This document shows positions 24,601 through 28,806 of a stretch of 64,000 nt of DNA, piece after piece; positions within the stretch are counted from its first letter, which is position 1, and each line of letters opens with the position of its first letter. The stretch covers positions 1 to 64,000 of the forward strand of contig NZ_JAASAD010000010.1 in the NCBI RefSeq assembly GCF_012726175.1, written 5' to 3'. The position numbers and the translations under genes are program-made. The notes under the pieces were generated by a model. That model ran no database searches and had not been told where the DNA came from. It saw nothing but the letters and a program-made list of their open reading frames with translations. The stretch is from Micromonospora sp. HNM0581. GTDB taxonomy: Bacteria; Actinomycetota; Actinomycetes; Mycobacteriales; Micromonosporaceae.

Positions 24601-24843
24601 GGAACCCCACCGACCGCTGTGCAGCTGTTGGCGGATGCGATGGAGCGTCCAGACCTGTGGAACACCGCGATCGGCGACGACGTGCCGGCGGCGACGGCCA
24701 CCGCGCTCGGCGTGAACCTGGTCGTGCACGAGCCACACCAGACCGTGAGTCTGTCCAGCGACGCAAGCGCTGCGGTGCTGCACGTGCGGCGCGTCAACCG
24801 GAATCATTACCAAGCTCTCGGACCCGACCAGCCGGACCTGTGA
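1..24843 (+). CDS. Giant multidomain polymorphic-toxin-like protein, 5' partial (at least 8,280 aa)
   Basis: The frame is open from base 1 to the TGA at 24841-24843, so the true start is upstream; GTG 199 is only the first in-window candidate. Residues below are counted from base 1. Order seen: Asn/Thr/Ala/Gly low complexity (1-360); a helical module with HEWEH at 758-762 (metallopeptidase-like); long beta-rich, Arg-rich stretches without a recognised family (about 1500-3350); a papain-fold toxin (Tox-PL/glutamine-deamidase type) domain with NC (Cys3538), SHAFN (His3620) and LDGQ (Asp3635); coiled coil (about 4060-4500); a second, weaker papain-like segment (Cys4561, His4640/4646); a degenerate copy of the metal module (HGVGH, 5049-5053); an Asp/Gly-rich linker (about 5790-5875); an alpha-solenoid (about 6260-7250); an amidoligase-like fold without obvious catalytic residues (about 7267-7779); and a C-terminal OTU protease domain (Asp8006, Cys8009, His8269). 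No membrane segment was noticed. Probably an exported effector; the domain calls rest on motifs only. Confidence 0.9.
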   Translation, partial: TNHPDTAANTNTNRTANNASNTTSTASDTDNATNTTDNTANDTTDNTASNTAGNAASNTAGNTGNAVGNTAGNSASNTAGNSGNAASNTAGNSGDAVGNAASNTAGNTGNAVGNAGNTGNMGNSGDMDNASNTVGNSGNTSNAGTSSSSDNMANAGNAGNADTVSTADTTDTTGAVGTTGNVSTVGTVGTAGTAGNAVGNANTIDNAVSDANDASTIGNADQDDHTSQPTNTTNRHHETTPTQDTTSTPTAPHHTTAENHPTASANHTSTTANQNATPTTGRPTTNPAEPGTTGASQGGTSAGAGNQPATVSHTPASDRTDNDTSTPDTAVTTPLDRHHTAPATTSATPDDIAVDNRPTHDFDQTSEQPDSRHAETPSRQATEAAATPGAQATTEPGFSAVDVPVETNHFARTLDAALSRHDQHANQASPTVRPDVRDAASLDRALHELSGRRAVAVPGYDAVERTMTSSSVPDDAQGLLRVVASDSSDPQLFLVVQTESGPGFVDVRDGSVGSLPENPTDLLFAPMHPDIQVATNDQGVAGGLSSALHQPPAAQVDTYPLAAGWDVVRHPNLVWIRPPGAPDAVVAQWLTATPDTGLRLVVGAPGVDPPAAVWDDLDRQLGALAPETLSQIDGLRELGADRPDHHLPEDAKLVDYYEEAARIGRRLGPAPTEAQLRQGAADLFGYLSDTLVRPVWAGGRSGPDLVEIPAPYAGIPPPTFDSADLADGLHGGFKRRPWSMTLAPGLDSWPAVVGNLRHEWEHVEQHFAMARYLAERVLTEDGRADLARRTGDVDARSVERLRQLFGTDNEAVLRAALTDPLRPGTTDYAYAEELYQGRLGEDRAVTEQVEAARRDAYHAMVEARERHETAGDRPAQEQARLALDRVRAVATYRAALAEYARLPLEGPAIERERQLDRLFARDAADHRLVDESTALDDEHWVLVESPDDVVPAAVDLAGSAVVSDGEVVGSPADPATEPAPVLATSPLPPYTVGIAPDGSYAVAQSPAFSGQRYGNTGFDIFGPDGSPRGTYDARTFERDDYVATAELDNNSPVPGALDLATFFATAHSDKDYFRSLRVINSKVQEIRRNAYRMEVLSDPGAEAQDYRMPRVEANRIARERLERAGWTLAPDAGTARTPQFTPAWTNDRPGWMPTAPDGAFLDVVVETRDDGRTRQISGRALEGDPDTFQVVDPGTGHHLHRLHATAGPDGDRAWTEGAMTSPDVRHFHQIATEFGLTSAGRSPADAAYDLAQLIVSSGQRIRDDLALPGYGLYRHAVAGRQVSVRAKTDNSGKVLFARRQTKLDEFLGRTRRGDQMMAELRARGWTVVVSHTNHGDPDSKQISLNPHHVTAWPTIQSAYRSEFGTAPEAFRTTRRAPAPPPGRRSASHRSSGPSNTSTGAPASDDIVGRPREPEPEEIPLGPVTGRRAVPAGLTEQDTSSAQHEVVAEHVSPPKRVRFALPETSPPAEATPEGELTPTPETVADPQTAPAEERTPEPEETREGRRDSAPAPPWFVGLGLLGDGYLKSAENVATSVAPGRDDSDAPQSVHDDVSAWIDTLTDGLPATTAAQIRAKVIERVSDPGTDHWNDLLRGGDVIAVGDLLVELRFKVADAEFQEPDQTPVEPGYSEYFSKYGDTTVKDGAVTTAKRRLGSAVDPLLMLKAGELHHLAPSIKVSGEKKKSVHRKLGTEVQSGSRIIANDMHDYAATIRAEGAIRRVGVTEDRGTAAVRANVNLPGRAHLRLPQAYSSPVDGTIEATPADDRAHPTVEVTDPAVIGEIDFAVNAADPDPLRDSLRQMLVELKVPTAAMTSVLELATKEFLNEKTLKDRSQYWLSDSWVSPLIGAKATQRDKTTVSTNGKRLLTRKLSGYGDFAGHLEIGATPRTVRYVSTTENPLLIRDDLAETVISQDGTDHGSAFSAAGGVHLGFETESHHLIAPAFSLPALHMSVDHGRTVGNAGQLKHAMMRRDRIVRYRTEFDWTITIHSSHGDATRTQTSAGEMGIAEQHADVFEESALGGRPTGRVPSSEPETAQTTGPVHQRDDAVVQDNDDAVVLNSDDVHDGENRDEAPRDGRVRDDEVDGGRDGQGRDRDEPDSAQRHREPDHRGRAELAASLDRVPSLHAVAEFLRAGGTPQIQLTDRFRQLTDSDGDATVDLATVEAVRDALRTLADHHHITMLSATGEVIGEPSAVPPQQRFVVEWDGRIRGPLPVQHHVVHRKEPLTMAARKGLGRGFVRELPGAHKLYRLAVRELEAQMQQAGVADRLNPRQRQHLRRTLSVKLGVPGLRGGFKGLLAGGSMNHEVTVGGYVFTVHLGTELRSLRNEPTVDDGVTLDTQNKGTLAVDVGEKRRVGVSVETDGRFRAQFTKFFRVDIPLWKADWRFGRHRKVVDGSAVKTYRRRRTDGKVVRFEYDSAYTLAVTTRRLSGEIQRAQVRELSGPEYWTPVYVPEKDVPVTPPRGDEILAVGAVDVHDEPVADPSQLARGPNGQPGQRLDLARRGLAGIQMNLLGTKEISDELARLASRHVPHRSWLGRAWDWTVRQLKGLWPWQRPESVWTSPDAFRDFLSEVTPSGSRYGVAQEILRLGTPTFLEAHAPKLVSREGLPIPLPPTADGYEQALVLRLDTYNPRHEGIREPSAGSGYVLEQYTEADVRFADEEGRDSGWEAEGGLGAVFRLGEPEGGEIGNTTRAGHQLSLGGIAGIGGGRENSDGTTVGGLDLNLGTYHDRAHQFRTDGVLTISHHRWRDKSFGRFEHLPPQRTQVSVRGGAELGVPYVRAADLGLPMPEPDRLPARDQQLHVTDREAAIGMAYFEEVHAADVLPAIKQVLAGSLLRSGRHDVPSDIVRALDATYSEESLRVGYPIARSTGLPLVLKTPTEFWQPRLRRRDDVKAFGEIGGTTRIGIKVTAREQGEPAYARPRPDLQVTSGGQGLREGHRGKRRDRARHWGAYLRGRWAGLHVEGQRIAGGAHHLNERKAVQKRKTVFTKRDIRRATALDRSQEFRQRTTFTIEVHQYTDPTELYRRTGGALSMVPRLVDVVSRGEAQRMWQKWFPPDRKPIAQTERPGSVHWVVPGHLTTTTRPAPAPAPRFRPVVERARMPGASSFATDLAPYLHGLAVPGSAQVARWAPVVMLPWRSASWYAARLGTSDPGTVMPPVVHGLEPGTSEGLGLERVFNDRAARNEIAEILGGEYGRTLLNGKKITVRIEPTMGRWLTRGGLNTLNFPEENTEHEQEIEVERKTDQGADLETGRAVFDPVMDKAGRSLMAGGGSGGAARDNTISQENSSGDYVETNRAWRGPFDYYRFDVTYYVEGPRRHLLRGTIPGGLIGALPATRSSQLSRSHPVLERPPFDIGDLVRQWARDGAIPADAAGVIATQITDGAVDRPNPENALAPTPLDPFRTQPVRLWVEGKPEELPDQIVAELRSAAVDVVRRVGKPLDLLVAVDRKPLVTYHVDRSGSITSDEAQARSEDRIDWSTVAFDRPVFDLAPRLDSDPLGRAGPSWPPLPGARTETDLERHYGWLRRVNPYAGRGGEFATNCLLTAIATDLTLADRADPATAGDDAHFQAPPSDVQTAADLSNYAGRQYHEVPDYSAIREALLAAPVGARGIVVVTDRGGTVSHAFNAVRDDDGVAFLDGQTGGWAAGPTSPERLRFMPVTDDIPQPRTVPVPTGHDDNDPVGALGIEIEVHGLKVSATPDVDLKHRIVLAEGPGGLLTVDGGEVGWVAEVVSRPGAMLPGEQRPDGSAVEMVERALAVVRSLQAVGLERTVPLTSILDGVEGFAATDAGREVTVTRVKAPEESHLYSQYTVGVPYSGLRSVLEMALAGGENELGSSLLAQGLELGAEMARRLDFVADPRRGPHDADILAGVVALVYPHLAVQTFMRPYQGQAVAKTALLAASRMSFRSIRTGLPVSVRHFLTDNANYLRGQINGRCVQAMVLQHGRKGYDYFAEWSLYDSKGRPDFFSPRGAIGQSHRAYLDNLLFDGVDDRGEEVPFVDPGKMVAIETRFDALDRGGALPYPLIAVELRYYNKQADEDGIRNNLDGLGRVVSNLVPAPLDQGEIDRLIAENEHVAAVLNTKAVELEERLVAWEKSEERKREEAEDNRGLAEQLVADARLARNYAIELRAVADRSPVSAEVRQRILDIAASASEKVQEAALVSRIAAAGREAALLGSPFTPIDEEAFSALFDRDDRIDNENDAIREANLRWQEEWNARQPESVNRADFADAAHLTVDQAVGQLIAAQGHLDEVVRHRLALDEGNPPPSKQVEMRILQEAATRTVAAAWTNYHDAFKHAVLSTDGPVRAASVELPDHVRALNETVSRTNEQLVQSQGPTLADWVSDLASNVDVALRAARVAHDYAEHVRGSVTESVFLDLSTETAAGLARDSRENVHVAVGNLVSAIRNITAGHIPDHVRESLNNAVDRLNTWLGWESFRWRQSWADVNPTDAQQVRAHVAEAAAQLDLTSRHLSHTTENRRIVDDMNMHPSTLWGTDAQRAWAHGLRRHARSVEEVAAALVSQAAGDHDAAQSVPVTDAGQYHDERLLGLLRELPPHRDGGDDCVTRLRTVRRGLFGAPARPVDDNIGPEHLRLAEELGGVWSRVTDASTLAATLERGGPGSTAFALFVHAGGAPGSRQLVRHGALVRHFTDGSLQWVETQAAVDQAIRPFVRGEPLPLDALAIAVRADGSIMDLPAGQARFDAPAPPADPKYGMNRTGPTDDGGTSELARFLTGTDPQDSDETTPGHVSQGERPELPTDAESLSAWALLARMPDRFRPSVRPEWASRPLLTSVLVPPEVAFVAGLQPRPIDGGDPETALAPVRDGTSGIANGLVGFGDDRLHRPPVRGEFVYAVLADGGIDRAASPALRTTSPTAPDVLGQFPESRVLGAWRVSVESDGAVSLGPFRPNQKADLRAGEVELAWRDPKVLDAHVARAVESAVNADGSRFTRGVDAPPVRSESDYRQLRIADASVHTELRERARKDYAALAGRTGNSEHRAAWERLADFLAEAAGIPKVFLDWSDRYREFYAERWTVALPQDDVDPTLRALVHGVGHAEQTMLVGRLLAGLTTGRKHIVRLTTVDAVRTAMWNDPLWLDDPRHPVAALLLQAGFADVPAKPSTGRQPDPWVVSPDTAIVSARRKLADLDHNLGLARHLPDFDGRMLRYLEERKERAEAALIRASVMYMQQAGEAQMLQVEVDLSAGGSVRDWSTSPVPQIPDYRSESGPAGSYVWSTSSQRIDETIRMAHPGRPLVSVQVDDPASADELLTMIHEASLDNALVELVIGTGLTAERLQALAGRLGGQQVLIVAKRWIAADRPLPDNFVPYTMSYQRTVGDHAVYYAVHPNQRQAPTLNGMPSMLSPGGDTASVNWYAVQWTGGNSASSSWTTWIRPDSLPENAGPEPVDSVAGLPKVLVGAPTHPPPPHLVRLGHHLARTLSGRPDAVADPRILQVHHGSSEHLASIDTRGQVIEQVLPRLLQDLDWTLFQNPSTDTDVGIDARLILEALLNIAIPGPRPDGVSESIKALERLATILGVRPKALLPLGYVAARAYGIGALSQKKLQLVRKLFDVLGDRDGSLPVGEVQLSQRLEQIDGLRRFATFPDTLRLRYVLDVIELQSSAPDWRASFSDELGRITTWIDTLASFVNRAEFSGRIWWIGYGMMILPPNLSDGSELIVAWRQDGGRRAPLPAGFPASMFGIDPLPSLLVFLGLAVRGHVPLPFLQFNPEFPVRLLPVTGDADVLPFKDWQQKVEELSKRTGLAVTLADPVRMEEQDWAAARMPEVMTGGSGIRDDDGSDGDGVDGDSDSEGDGSDGDGSDGDGVEGDGVEGDGVENGGVESDGSDGDGVDGVSDSDSDDGGEGDRRSGDDEGDVFLDGGPEVSFDELHDEVIRRLRARADDSGRSAGEQPPTDVQRPDHRDRVASVVVDTVNALKKQLTESGAAELATAGNRLDSLYGRNRLAAWLIAIDGFYESLDPTSRQARPLTDTTGLASLQPLVSARIDQLFPRVQPVGAGDVTAGVETSSGRYLPRPGVPAREFMWADRLPTFPHVFGVAGSYDPERAEMRDGVDPARLAEQIVSDGNWRNSQNLVILYAGGVDPKRFAEPLAAELSRRAESPVHVLSTQDDLLQRAEPGEPSLRAVRISVPAVGDAGPERVAAGHWSLHGPVHEGEYDDDLVHVVEQQLPPQLRDRRSGDSPSAERGRYLWRAERTPDRAPPPYVLAAPALGPVAAAQARAWLADIGVHEWRVESLTGDTFEFDLAQVRELAAQLDIGSDPYELRRLVEWADVVGNVPVETIEVADRLGLAGPGPLYAVAQDLGLAPATLTILGDELVAVTAGSTARTPEQGSWVDALRTRLVGHGVRTDNELRVLAELGARLGLRSADLPVVRSLATRGVPLELVHALPDRYAAVVFEQARLALKLTDPQARAGALGLNDPVNVRTVADKLEMDPLVMATVFGDLIRAVTAGGTTDAEVVADRVVEQLSREFGSLPRAREYASATMVIGIPLTDLPLLLPARHLERLAYQALRTIAPDGLVAFLADLLPGWHLELLKEGAGERKYEVPPSLVTPPSVPPAWQPSEVLRGALPRIDYSDDEVVTDWTERLGGITRQQLRDLVAHPLVDPQQLLELATHLRLPAESVRQLVTIATWTGRVPQELGWHAQRLEVSPETLVAVAGRIPTDPAYLVPFRAAFDRVVTPISDEHSDMLTPARLATELVRSAVAAWPFAATKVDPDWVLWLGSRFLGAGTSVGLPPRRLAFLLQDVDERMSKPTSAGSDWLAGRTAEHLAEAFDMPEPLERQRVDLEAPHADDWWLACWLSEIYDMPAHEIQDRVLSESMLDHGAMVMAARELKVAPMDMADLSYQIGRVADDIPELATRLGVVVPRRLFELALELNIDPDLLRWLPDPDRLNTQTVNDVFASVDDAMNLMVVRDRAPEAWTWGREHDPQQQREIAAWTAGNIGISAEEYRYLDDRHLLDRIEDLRDSLVAPLGFDEQAFSRLAAELDVGVEWIRGTSLRLDRIPSDVGSLARRIGVFDPVRLFALSSVLRVDPRRLGDLLSAELINQLNADEARFKVVDGVVDRLKSERADEIERLRAVGPWAGVIDLVLHVGRVPTELKGYPIEAYPSVRDIIVTARDMMRDPGLLVAFVRLTGPLRSRDHLVRGYQVWEQNLADRGVRANEILGLLRQVDNEGVNRRAIDALPDQVIQDLVWEERSRDRRRVPEVLRELVAQTPEADLFDRVGTLARRTRAGLNLVPVLADLPPVDGLSVKITATVPNDNFTNVRIRQLERLTDQQPDIGREEHDGLSWHFTVPLAGGWEKLRRVLGVLRDVQRVDISNRTARTNIRASVLVDTAEFDEEAYVRLARIHYTHEDLLLRLATPQEELYAPFRRLWYPTVQQLLDEHRRTDTQVEGGHGTVPSEFGLYLDGGSAEIGPFFGTSTGVMQARISVIAAMRDTVRAGELPPGADTWRVELAGGYAEPLKLGGATATGTDRSARRLLAMIPNPLLRAHAAALFHTTQWVSLAIPRFRRPGPILTDFSAPTPAQTRARLESAATDPNEAASVRLERVADWVQRRTGDGRQALPYFLTSASHTAKVALVIPLDTQYRTPGRPWTSMSVFDRIREVRRVLDEEGLTGWRVAPEAHRHSLRSPQLTADQKTWQDIARVLDVLDHHGLTAARLMHVSLQVVNVGVTPDRGAGLAVLVDRFRDTFARLGDDPSLRAKTAGAGNRGPWQPHFSDDGVGFELHTSVLDLPVIQTWMKVALGLAGLATPADDRPLEPPVADLDTLLKLLFDNHADRVQAAVLHHIGPTGPGDTSHDLEVGVVPDGARHLIDRPVGVPVGEEYRRAALQTEHPAAFVAALAETSPDMIAHDAVRQVGYLRLTPQYWRDLYNRIAAVRPDAPEGERDQALLDDEEDEVQIEWTRLGNSYHTVGEWHERYSRPADNRDSQEQEQTGTEDQTWTGEPASAAPPPTGDLATTVDVEVSTGWNYPPDWQAHDVPADGHCLRHAVTLSARLQQVPLPHSVRDARTLGIYGAGEVRRRPEQFEPALGRTVGQLVAEETSDRIDGEARWNWVFTLIGPFQPPEPTQREVAEWRENAAHEQLRAEGRRRGHPVADLSIAALRDLMPDFRPADTTAVIEQRRHDTIRHQRREELARLVDGPTGLAVVEKLDDVLRSVDSRGHALTARVLRLWNSTGTPPTAVQLLADAMERPDLWNTAIGDDVPAATATALGVNLVVHEPHQTVSLSSDASAAVLHVRRVNRNHYQALGPDQPDL
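17380..17620 (+). repeat. Asp/Gly/Ser/Val-coding repeat (DGDGVEG type)
   Basis: In-frame degenerate 9-15 bp units (GACGGCGACGGTGTCGA and variants) encode DGDGVDGD, DGSDGDG and EGDGVEG. The segment separates an AT-richer module from the C-terminal third of the giant protein. Such acidic Asp/Gly runs resemble calcium-binding linkers of secreted proteins, but no canonical RTX nonapeptide is present, so the role is a guess. Confidence 0.8.
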
Positions 24844-24922
24844 CGCAATTCCGCTGACCGGCCTGAACGCCGCGCCCAGCCGATTCGTCATGTGGAGGCG
24901 GATCGGCCGAGAGGGGGCTGGC

Positions 24923-26350
24923 GTGGACCTACGGGATCGGAACCGACGGCGGACCGCGTTCTGGGGGCGGCGGGAGGAACTCGCGCGGCTGCACCTCGCA
25001 CGGCAGGAGACTGCCGCACGAGGCGGGCTGGTGCTGGTCCGAGGGGCGGCCGGAAACGGCAAGTCGGCCCTGCTCGACGCCGCCGCGCGGACCTGGCGCA
25101 GGACGGGAGTGCAGGTCATCCGGGCAAGCCTCGCCGGGGCGACCGACCGGTACGGGTTCCGGTGCGTCGCTGACGCGGTACGGGACCGGTTCGAGCAGAT
25201 CGGCGAACCACGGTTGGCGGCACCGCTCGGCGTCCTCGGGCGCTCGGCGGCCGGTGACGACCCGGCGACCCGGCTCGTCCTGGAACTCGGCGCGGTGTTC
25301 GACCTGATCCGCCGGGGCGGCCCGGTGGCGCTGGTCGTCGACGACGTGGACGAGATGATCGCACCAGTTCTCGCGCTCGGCGCGGCGGTGCGCCCCGGCT
25401 GTCTGGTCCTCGCCGCCTGCCGGGACGGGCGACACCCGGCGGCGATCCAACTGGCAGCCCGCGCCGATCACATCGTGGACCTGGAATCACTACCTGAGGC
25501 AGCGGTGGAGCCACTACTCACCCGGGTGTCCGGCGTGCCACCACACGGCCTGCTGGTGGCGGCGCTGCGCAACGCCCTCGGACCATTGGTCGGCCATCCC
25601 GGCACCTTGTTGTCGACCCTGGACGCACTGGGATCGGCCAACCGGCTGGCCGTGCTGGGCGGCCAGTTGTGCCTCGTCGAGCAGACGGCACCCATCGCGT
25701 TGCCGGCCGGGCACCGGCTCGTCGAGCAGCCCCGGGCGGCAGGCGCACCAGCCGTCCTGCTGGCGACCGCGGTGGCGGTCGCGCCGCTTCCGGTCGACGA
25801 ACTGTCGGTGCTCGCCGAGGCCACCGGGGAGCGGCTGGGCCAGTACGGGCGGGCCGCCGATGAGCTGGTGGAGTTGGGTGTGCTCGACGTCGACACCAAC
25901 GGTTGGCTGCACCCACGCTGTGCGGCGCTTGCCAGCCGGCTCATCGCCGACGCCGGACCGGCGGAGGTCGACCGACTCCGGCAGGCGCTCGCTGGCGTAC
26001 GGCCGTACCGCGACCACCCGGACACCAGGGTCGGGGAAACCATGCCGCCAGCGCGCCCCGGCCTGCGTCGAGCCGACTTCACCACGATGGAGCGCGAAGT
26101 CATCGGGTTGATCAGGCACGGGCGAACCAACCGGCAGATCGCCGTCGCGCTGCGGATCAGCGAGAAGACCGTCGAGAACCATCTGACCCGGCTGTTCGCC
26201 CGTACCGGCTGTCGCTCCCGGGTGGAACTGGCAGCGGTGAGCCTGTCACTGCGGGCCCTGGAGGCAGTGCCGAGTGGTGCCCGCCCGACCGGCACCGCCC
26301 CGGACGGAGCGCAACCCGCTGACCCGGTCTGGCTCGGCATGGCCTCCTGA
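24923..26350 (+). CDS. LuxR-family regulator with AAA-type ATPase domain (LAL-like)
   Basis: A 475-residue regulator. The GTG at 24923 was chosen because GAGGGGG (24911-24917) sits 5 bases upstream; an in-frame ATG at 24890 has no ribosome-binding site. The N-terminus carries a good Walker A ([11 protein letters not shown]) and a Walker B (ALVVDDVDE). The C-terminus (about residues 375-435) is a LuxR-type helix-turn-helix including [18 protein letters not shown]. This is a shortened version of the large ATP-binding LuxR (LAL) family, which normally exceeds 850 residues. It follows the giant gene by about 80 bp on the same strand and precedes the ATPase gene at 26380 by 29 bp, so it probably regulates this island. 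The inducer is unknown. Confidence 0.85.
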   Translation: MDLRDRNRRRTAFWGRREELARLHLARQETAARGGLVLVRGAAGNGKSALLDAAARTWRRTGVQVIRASLAGATDRYGFRCVADAVRDRFEQIGEPRLAAPLGVLGRSAAGDDPATRLVLELGAVFDLIRRGGPVALVVDDVDEMIAPVLALGAAVRPGCLVLAACRDGRHPAAIQLAARADHIVDLESLPEAAVEPLLTRVSGVPPHGLLVAALRNALGPLVGHPGTLLSTLDALGSANRLAVLGGQLCLVEQTAPIALPAGHRLVEQPRAAGAPAVLLATAVAVAPLPVDELSVLAEATGERLGQYGRAADELVELGVLDVDTNGWLHPRCAALASRLIADAGPAEVDRLRQALAGVRPYRDHPDTRVGETMPPARPGLRRADFTTMEREVIGLIRHGRTNRQIAVALRISEKTVENHLTRLFARTGCRSRVELAAVSLSLRALEAVPSGARPTGTAPDGAQPADPVWLGMAS

Positions 26351-26379
26351 CCCACTCAACTCTCGGAGGGAACACCAGC

Positions 26380-28806
26380 GTGAACCAGAGCAGGATCACC
26401 GTCGCCCAGTCGGCCGGCAGCAGATTCCGGACCCTGACCGAGGCGATCGCCGCAGCCCCGGACGGCGCGGTGATCGCGGTACGGGCCGGCAACTACGCCG
26501 AGAACCTGGTGTTGACCAAGGTCGTCACCATCACCGCCGAAGATGGACCGGGTACCGTCACGGTGACCCCACCGGCTGGCGTACCTCTCTTCCTGGCCGC
26601 CGAATCAGCGGCGGTCGCCGGACTGGCGATCGTTGCGGCCGACTCGGAGAGCCCCGCGTTGGCCCTGACCGGCGGCCAGCTCAGCGTCACCGAGTGTGAG
26701 CTGAAGGCCGCCGCGTGGGCGACAGTGGTGGTCCGCAACCAGGGGGCGTTGACGATGCGGGCCAGCCGGGTGTCCAACACGGCCGGCGCGGGTGTCGTGG
26801 TCACCTCGGCGGCCGGCAGCGTGCTCGACGACTGCCAGCTCCAGGAACTGGGCACCTCCGCAGTGGTGGTGGCCGAGCACGGGGTGCTGCGGGTACGTGC
26901 CTGCGTGGTACGGCACGCCCGTGGCAACGGCATCTGCCTGAACGGACACGGCCAGATCACCATCGACGACACCGAAATCAGCAAGGCGGGCAAGCCGGCG
27001 CTCGCCGCTGAGCAGAAGTCGCAGGCTACCGTACGCCGGCTCACCGTGCGGGACACCAACGGTGTCGGCATCTACCTCGCCACCACCGGAAGCGTCGACC
27101 TGACGGACTGCACTGTCGACGGGAGCGGCGCGGACGGGGTGTTCACCGGCGAGCGGTGCGCCCCGATCCTGCGGCGCACCACGGTGACCGGCGCACGGCG
27201 CTCCGGTTTCCGGTTCGCCGGCCGTGCCGGCGGCAAGCTGGAATCCTGCTCCGTCACCGGGGTCGCCGGCACCGGGGTGAGCATCGGCGATCGAAGCACC
27301 CCGGAGTTCACCGACCTGACGGTCAGCGACTGCACCGGTACCGGTGTCCGACTCGACGGGGGTGCCGACCCATTCTTCCACCGCCTTCAGGTGCTGGGCT
27401 GCGACGGCGCCTCGATTGAGGCCCTCGACGGCGCGCGGGGGCGGTTCGAAAACGTCACGGTCGAGCGTTCCGGTGGGGTGGGTGTCGTGGTCACCGGCGG
27501 TGCCCGGCCGTCGCTGAGCGGGCTCAGTCTGCGCGGTAGCGCGGCAGCCGGCGTTCAGGTCAGCGGGGCAACGGCCTCCTTCACCGACTGCGACATCGCG
27601 CACGCCGGAGCCGAGGGGGTCCACGCCGCAGCCGGTGCGGAGGTATCCCTGGCCGGTTCCCGCGTGCACGACGCCGAGGCAGCCGGCTGCCGGTTCGACG
27701 CCGAGTCCACCGGCACCGTCACCGACTCGGAGTTCTCCGCGAACGGCGGCGACGGGGTCGAACTGCACACCACCGGGGCGGTGAGGATCACCGGGTGCGT
27801 GGTACGCGACAACCAGGGAGCGGGTGTGCGGCAGACGGTACCGAGCACGGCGGTCCAGGTGGCGGGGCTGACCAGCGCCCGCAACGGGCTGCCCGACGCG
27901 TACGGTTCGGTCGCCTCCGTCGCCCCGGAGCCGGTGGCCGTCGCCGGGCCGCAGGGACAGCGGACCGCGGTCGCCCGGGGCTCGGACCCGCTGCGTGAGT
28001 TGCAGGGGCTGGTCGGGCTGCACGGGGTGAAGGAGGAGGTCACCTCGTTGGTGAACCTCAACAAGATGGCCCAGCGTCGTAAGGAGGCTGGCCTGTCCGC
28101 ACCGCCGATGGCCCGGCACCTCGTCTTCGCTGGCGCGCCGGGCACCGGTAAGACCACCATCGCCCGTTTGTACGGTGCGATCCTGGCCGAACTGGGCGTA
28201 CTGCGGAAGGGGCATCTCGTCGAGGTAGCCCGTGCCGACCTGGTCGCCCAGATCATCGGTGGCACCGCGATCAAGACCACCGAGGCGTTCAACTCGGCGC
28301 TGGGTGGGGTGCTCTTCATCGACGAGGCGTACACGTTGAGCAACAGCCGTGGTGGCACCGGCCCGGACTTCGGGCGGGAGGCCATCGACACGCTCGTGAA
28401 GCTGATGGAGGACCACCGCGACGACGTGGTCGTCATCGCCGCCGGCTACTCCGCTGACATGGAACGCTTCCTGGCCGCCAACCCGGGCCTGGAGTCCCGG
28501 TTCAGTCGCACCATCGAGTTCGCCAACTACACCCCGGCCGAACTGGTCACCATCGTCGAGAACCAGTGTGAGCGGCACGACTACCGGCTGGACGAGGCGG
28601 CAGCGGCGGCACTGCTCGCGTACTTCGACGAAATTCCGAAGGACGGCACCTTCGGCAACGGCCGGGAAGCCCGCAAGGTCTTCGAGCGGATGGCCGACCG
28701 GCAGGCGTCCCGGCTGGGCTCCGCCGGCGATGTGAGCACCGCCGAGCTGACCCGCCTCACCGTCGAGGATCTGGTGTTCACCCCGGTGCGGAGCGGCGGC
28801 CGGTGA
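26380..28806 (+). CDS. Right-handed beta-helix protein fused to an EccA/CbxX-type AAA+ ATPase
   Basis: 808 residues from GTG 26380, with GGAGGG (26365-26370) nine bases upstream. Residues 1 to about 520 are repeated short beta-strand turns, as in pectate-lyase-like beta-helices (pattern GxGVxVxxG...xxxxxCxVxG). Residues about 540-808 form a CbxX/CfqX-type AAA+ domain: Walker [12 protein letters not shown], Walker [10 protein letters not shown], sensor VVVIAAGY and an arginine-finger region [10 protein letters not shown]. The closest well-known relatives of this AAA domain are EccA ATPases of ESX/type VII secretion, which carry TPR repeats in place of a beta-helix. A role as cytosolic chaperone or remodeller for the giant protein is inferred. 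All ATPase motifs look intact. Its stop overlaps the next start (GTGA). Confidence 0.88.
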   Translation: MNQSRITVAQSAGSRFRTLTEAIAAAPDGAVIAVRAGNYAENLVLTKVVTITAEDGPGTVTVTPPAGVPLFLAAESAAVAGLAIVAADSESPALALTGGQLSVTECELKAAAWATVVVRNQGALTMRASRVSNTAGAGVVVTSAAGSVLDDCQLQELGTSAVVVAEHGVLRVRACVVRHARGNGICLNGHGQITIDDTEISKAGKPALAAEQKSQATVRRLTVRDTNGVGIYLATTGSVDLTDCTVDGSGADGVFTGERCAPILRRTTVTGARRSGFRFAGRAGGKLESCSVTGVAGTGVSIGDRSTPEFTDLTVSDCTGTGVRLDGGADPFFHRLQVLGCDGASIEALDGARGRFENVTVERSGGVGVVVTGGARPSLSGLSLRGSAAAGVQVSGATASFTDCDIAHAGAEGVHAAAGAEVSLAGSRVHDAEAAGCRFDAESTGTVTDSEFSANGGDGVELHTTGAVRITGCVVRDNQGAGVRQTVPSTAVQVAGLTSARNGLPDAYGSVASVAPEPVAVAGPQGQRTAVARGSDPLRELQGLVGLHGVKEEVTSLVNLNKMAQRRKEAGLSAPPMARHLVFAGAPGTGKTTIARLYGAILAELGVLRKGHLVEVARADLVAQIIGGTAIKTTEAFNSALGGVLFIDEAYTLSNSRGGTGPDFGREAIDTLVKLMEDHRDDVVVIAAGYSADMERFLAANPGLESRFSRTIEFANYTPAELVTIVENQCERHDYRLDEAAAAALLAYFDEIPKDGTFGNGREARKVFERMADRQASRLGSAGDVSTAELTRLTVEDLVFTPVRSGGR

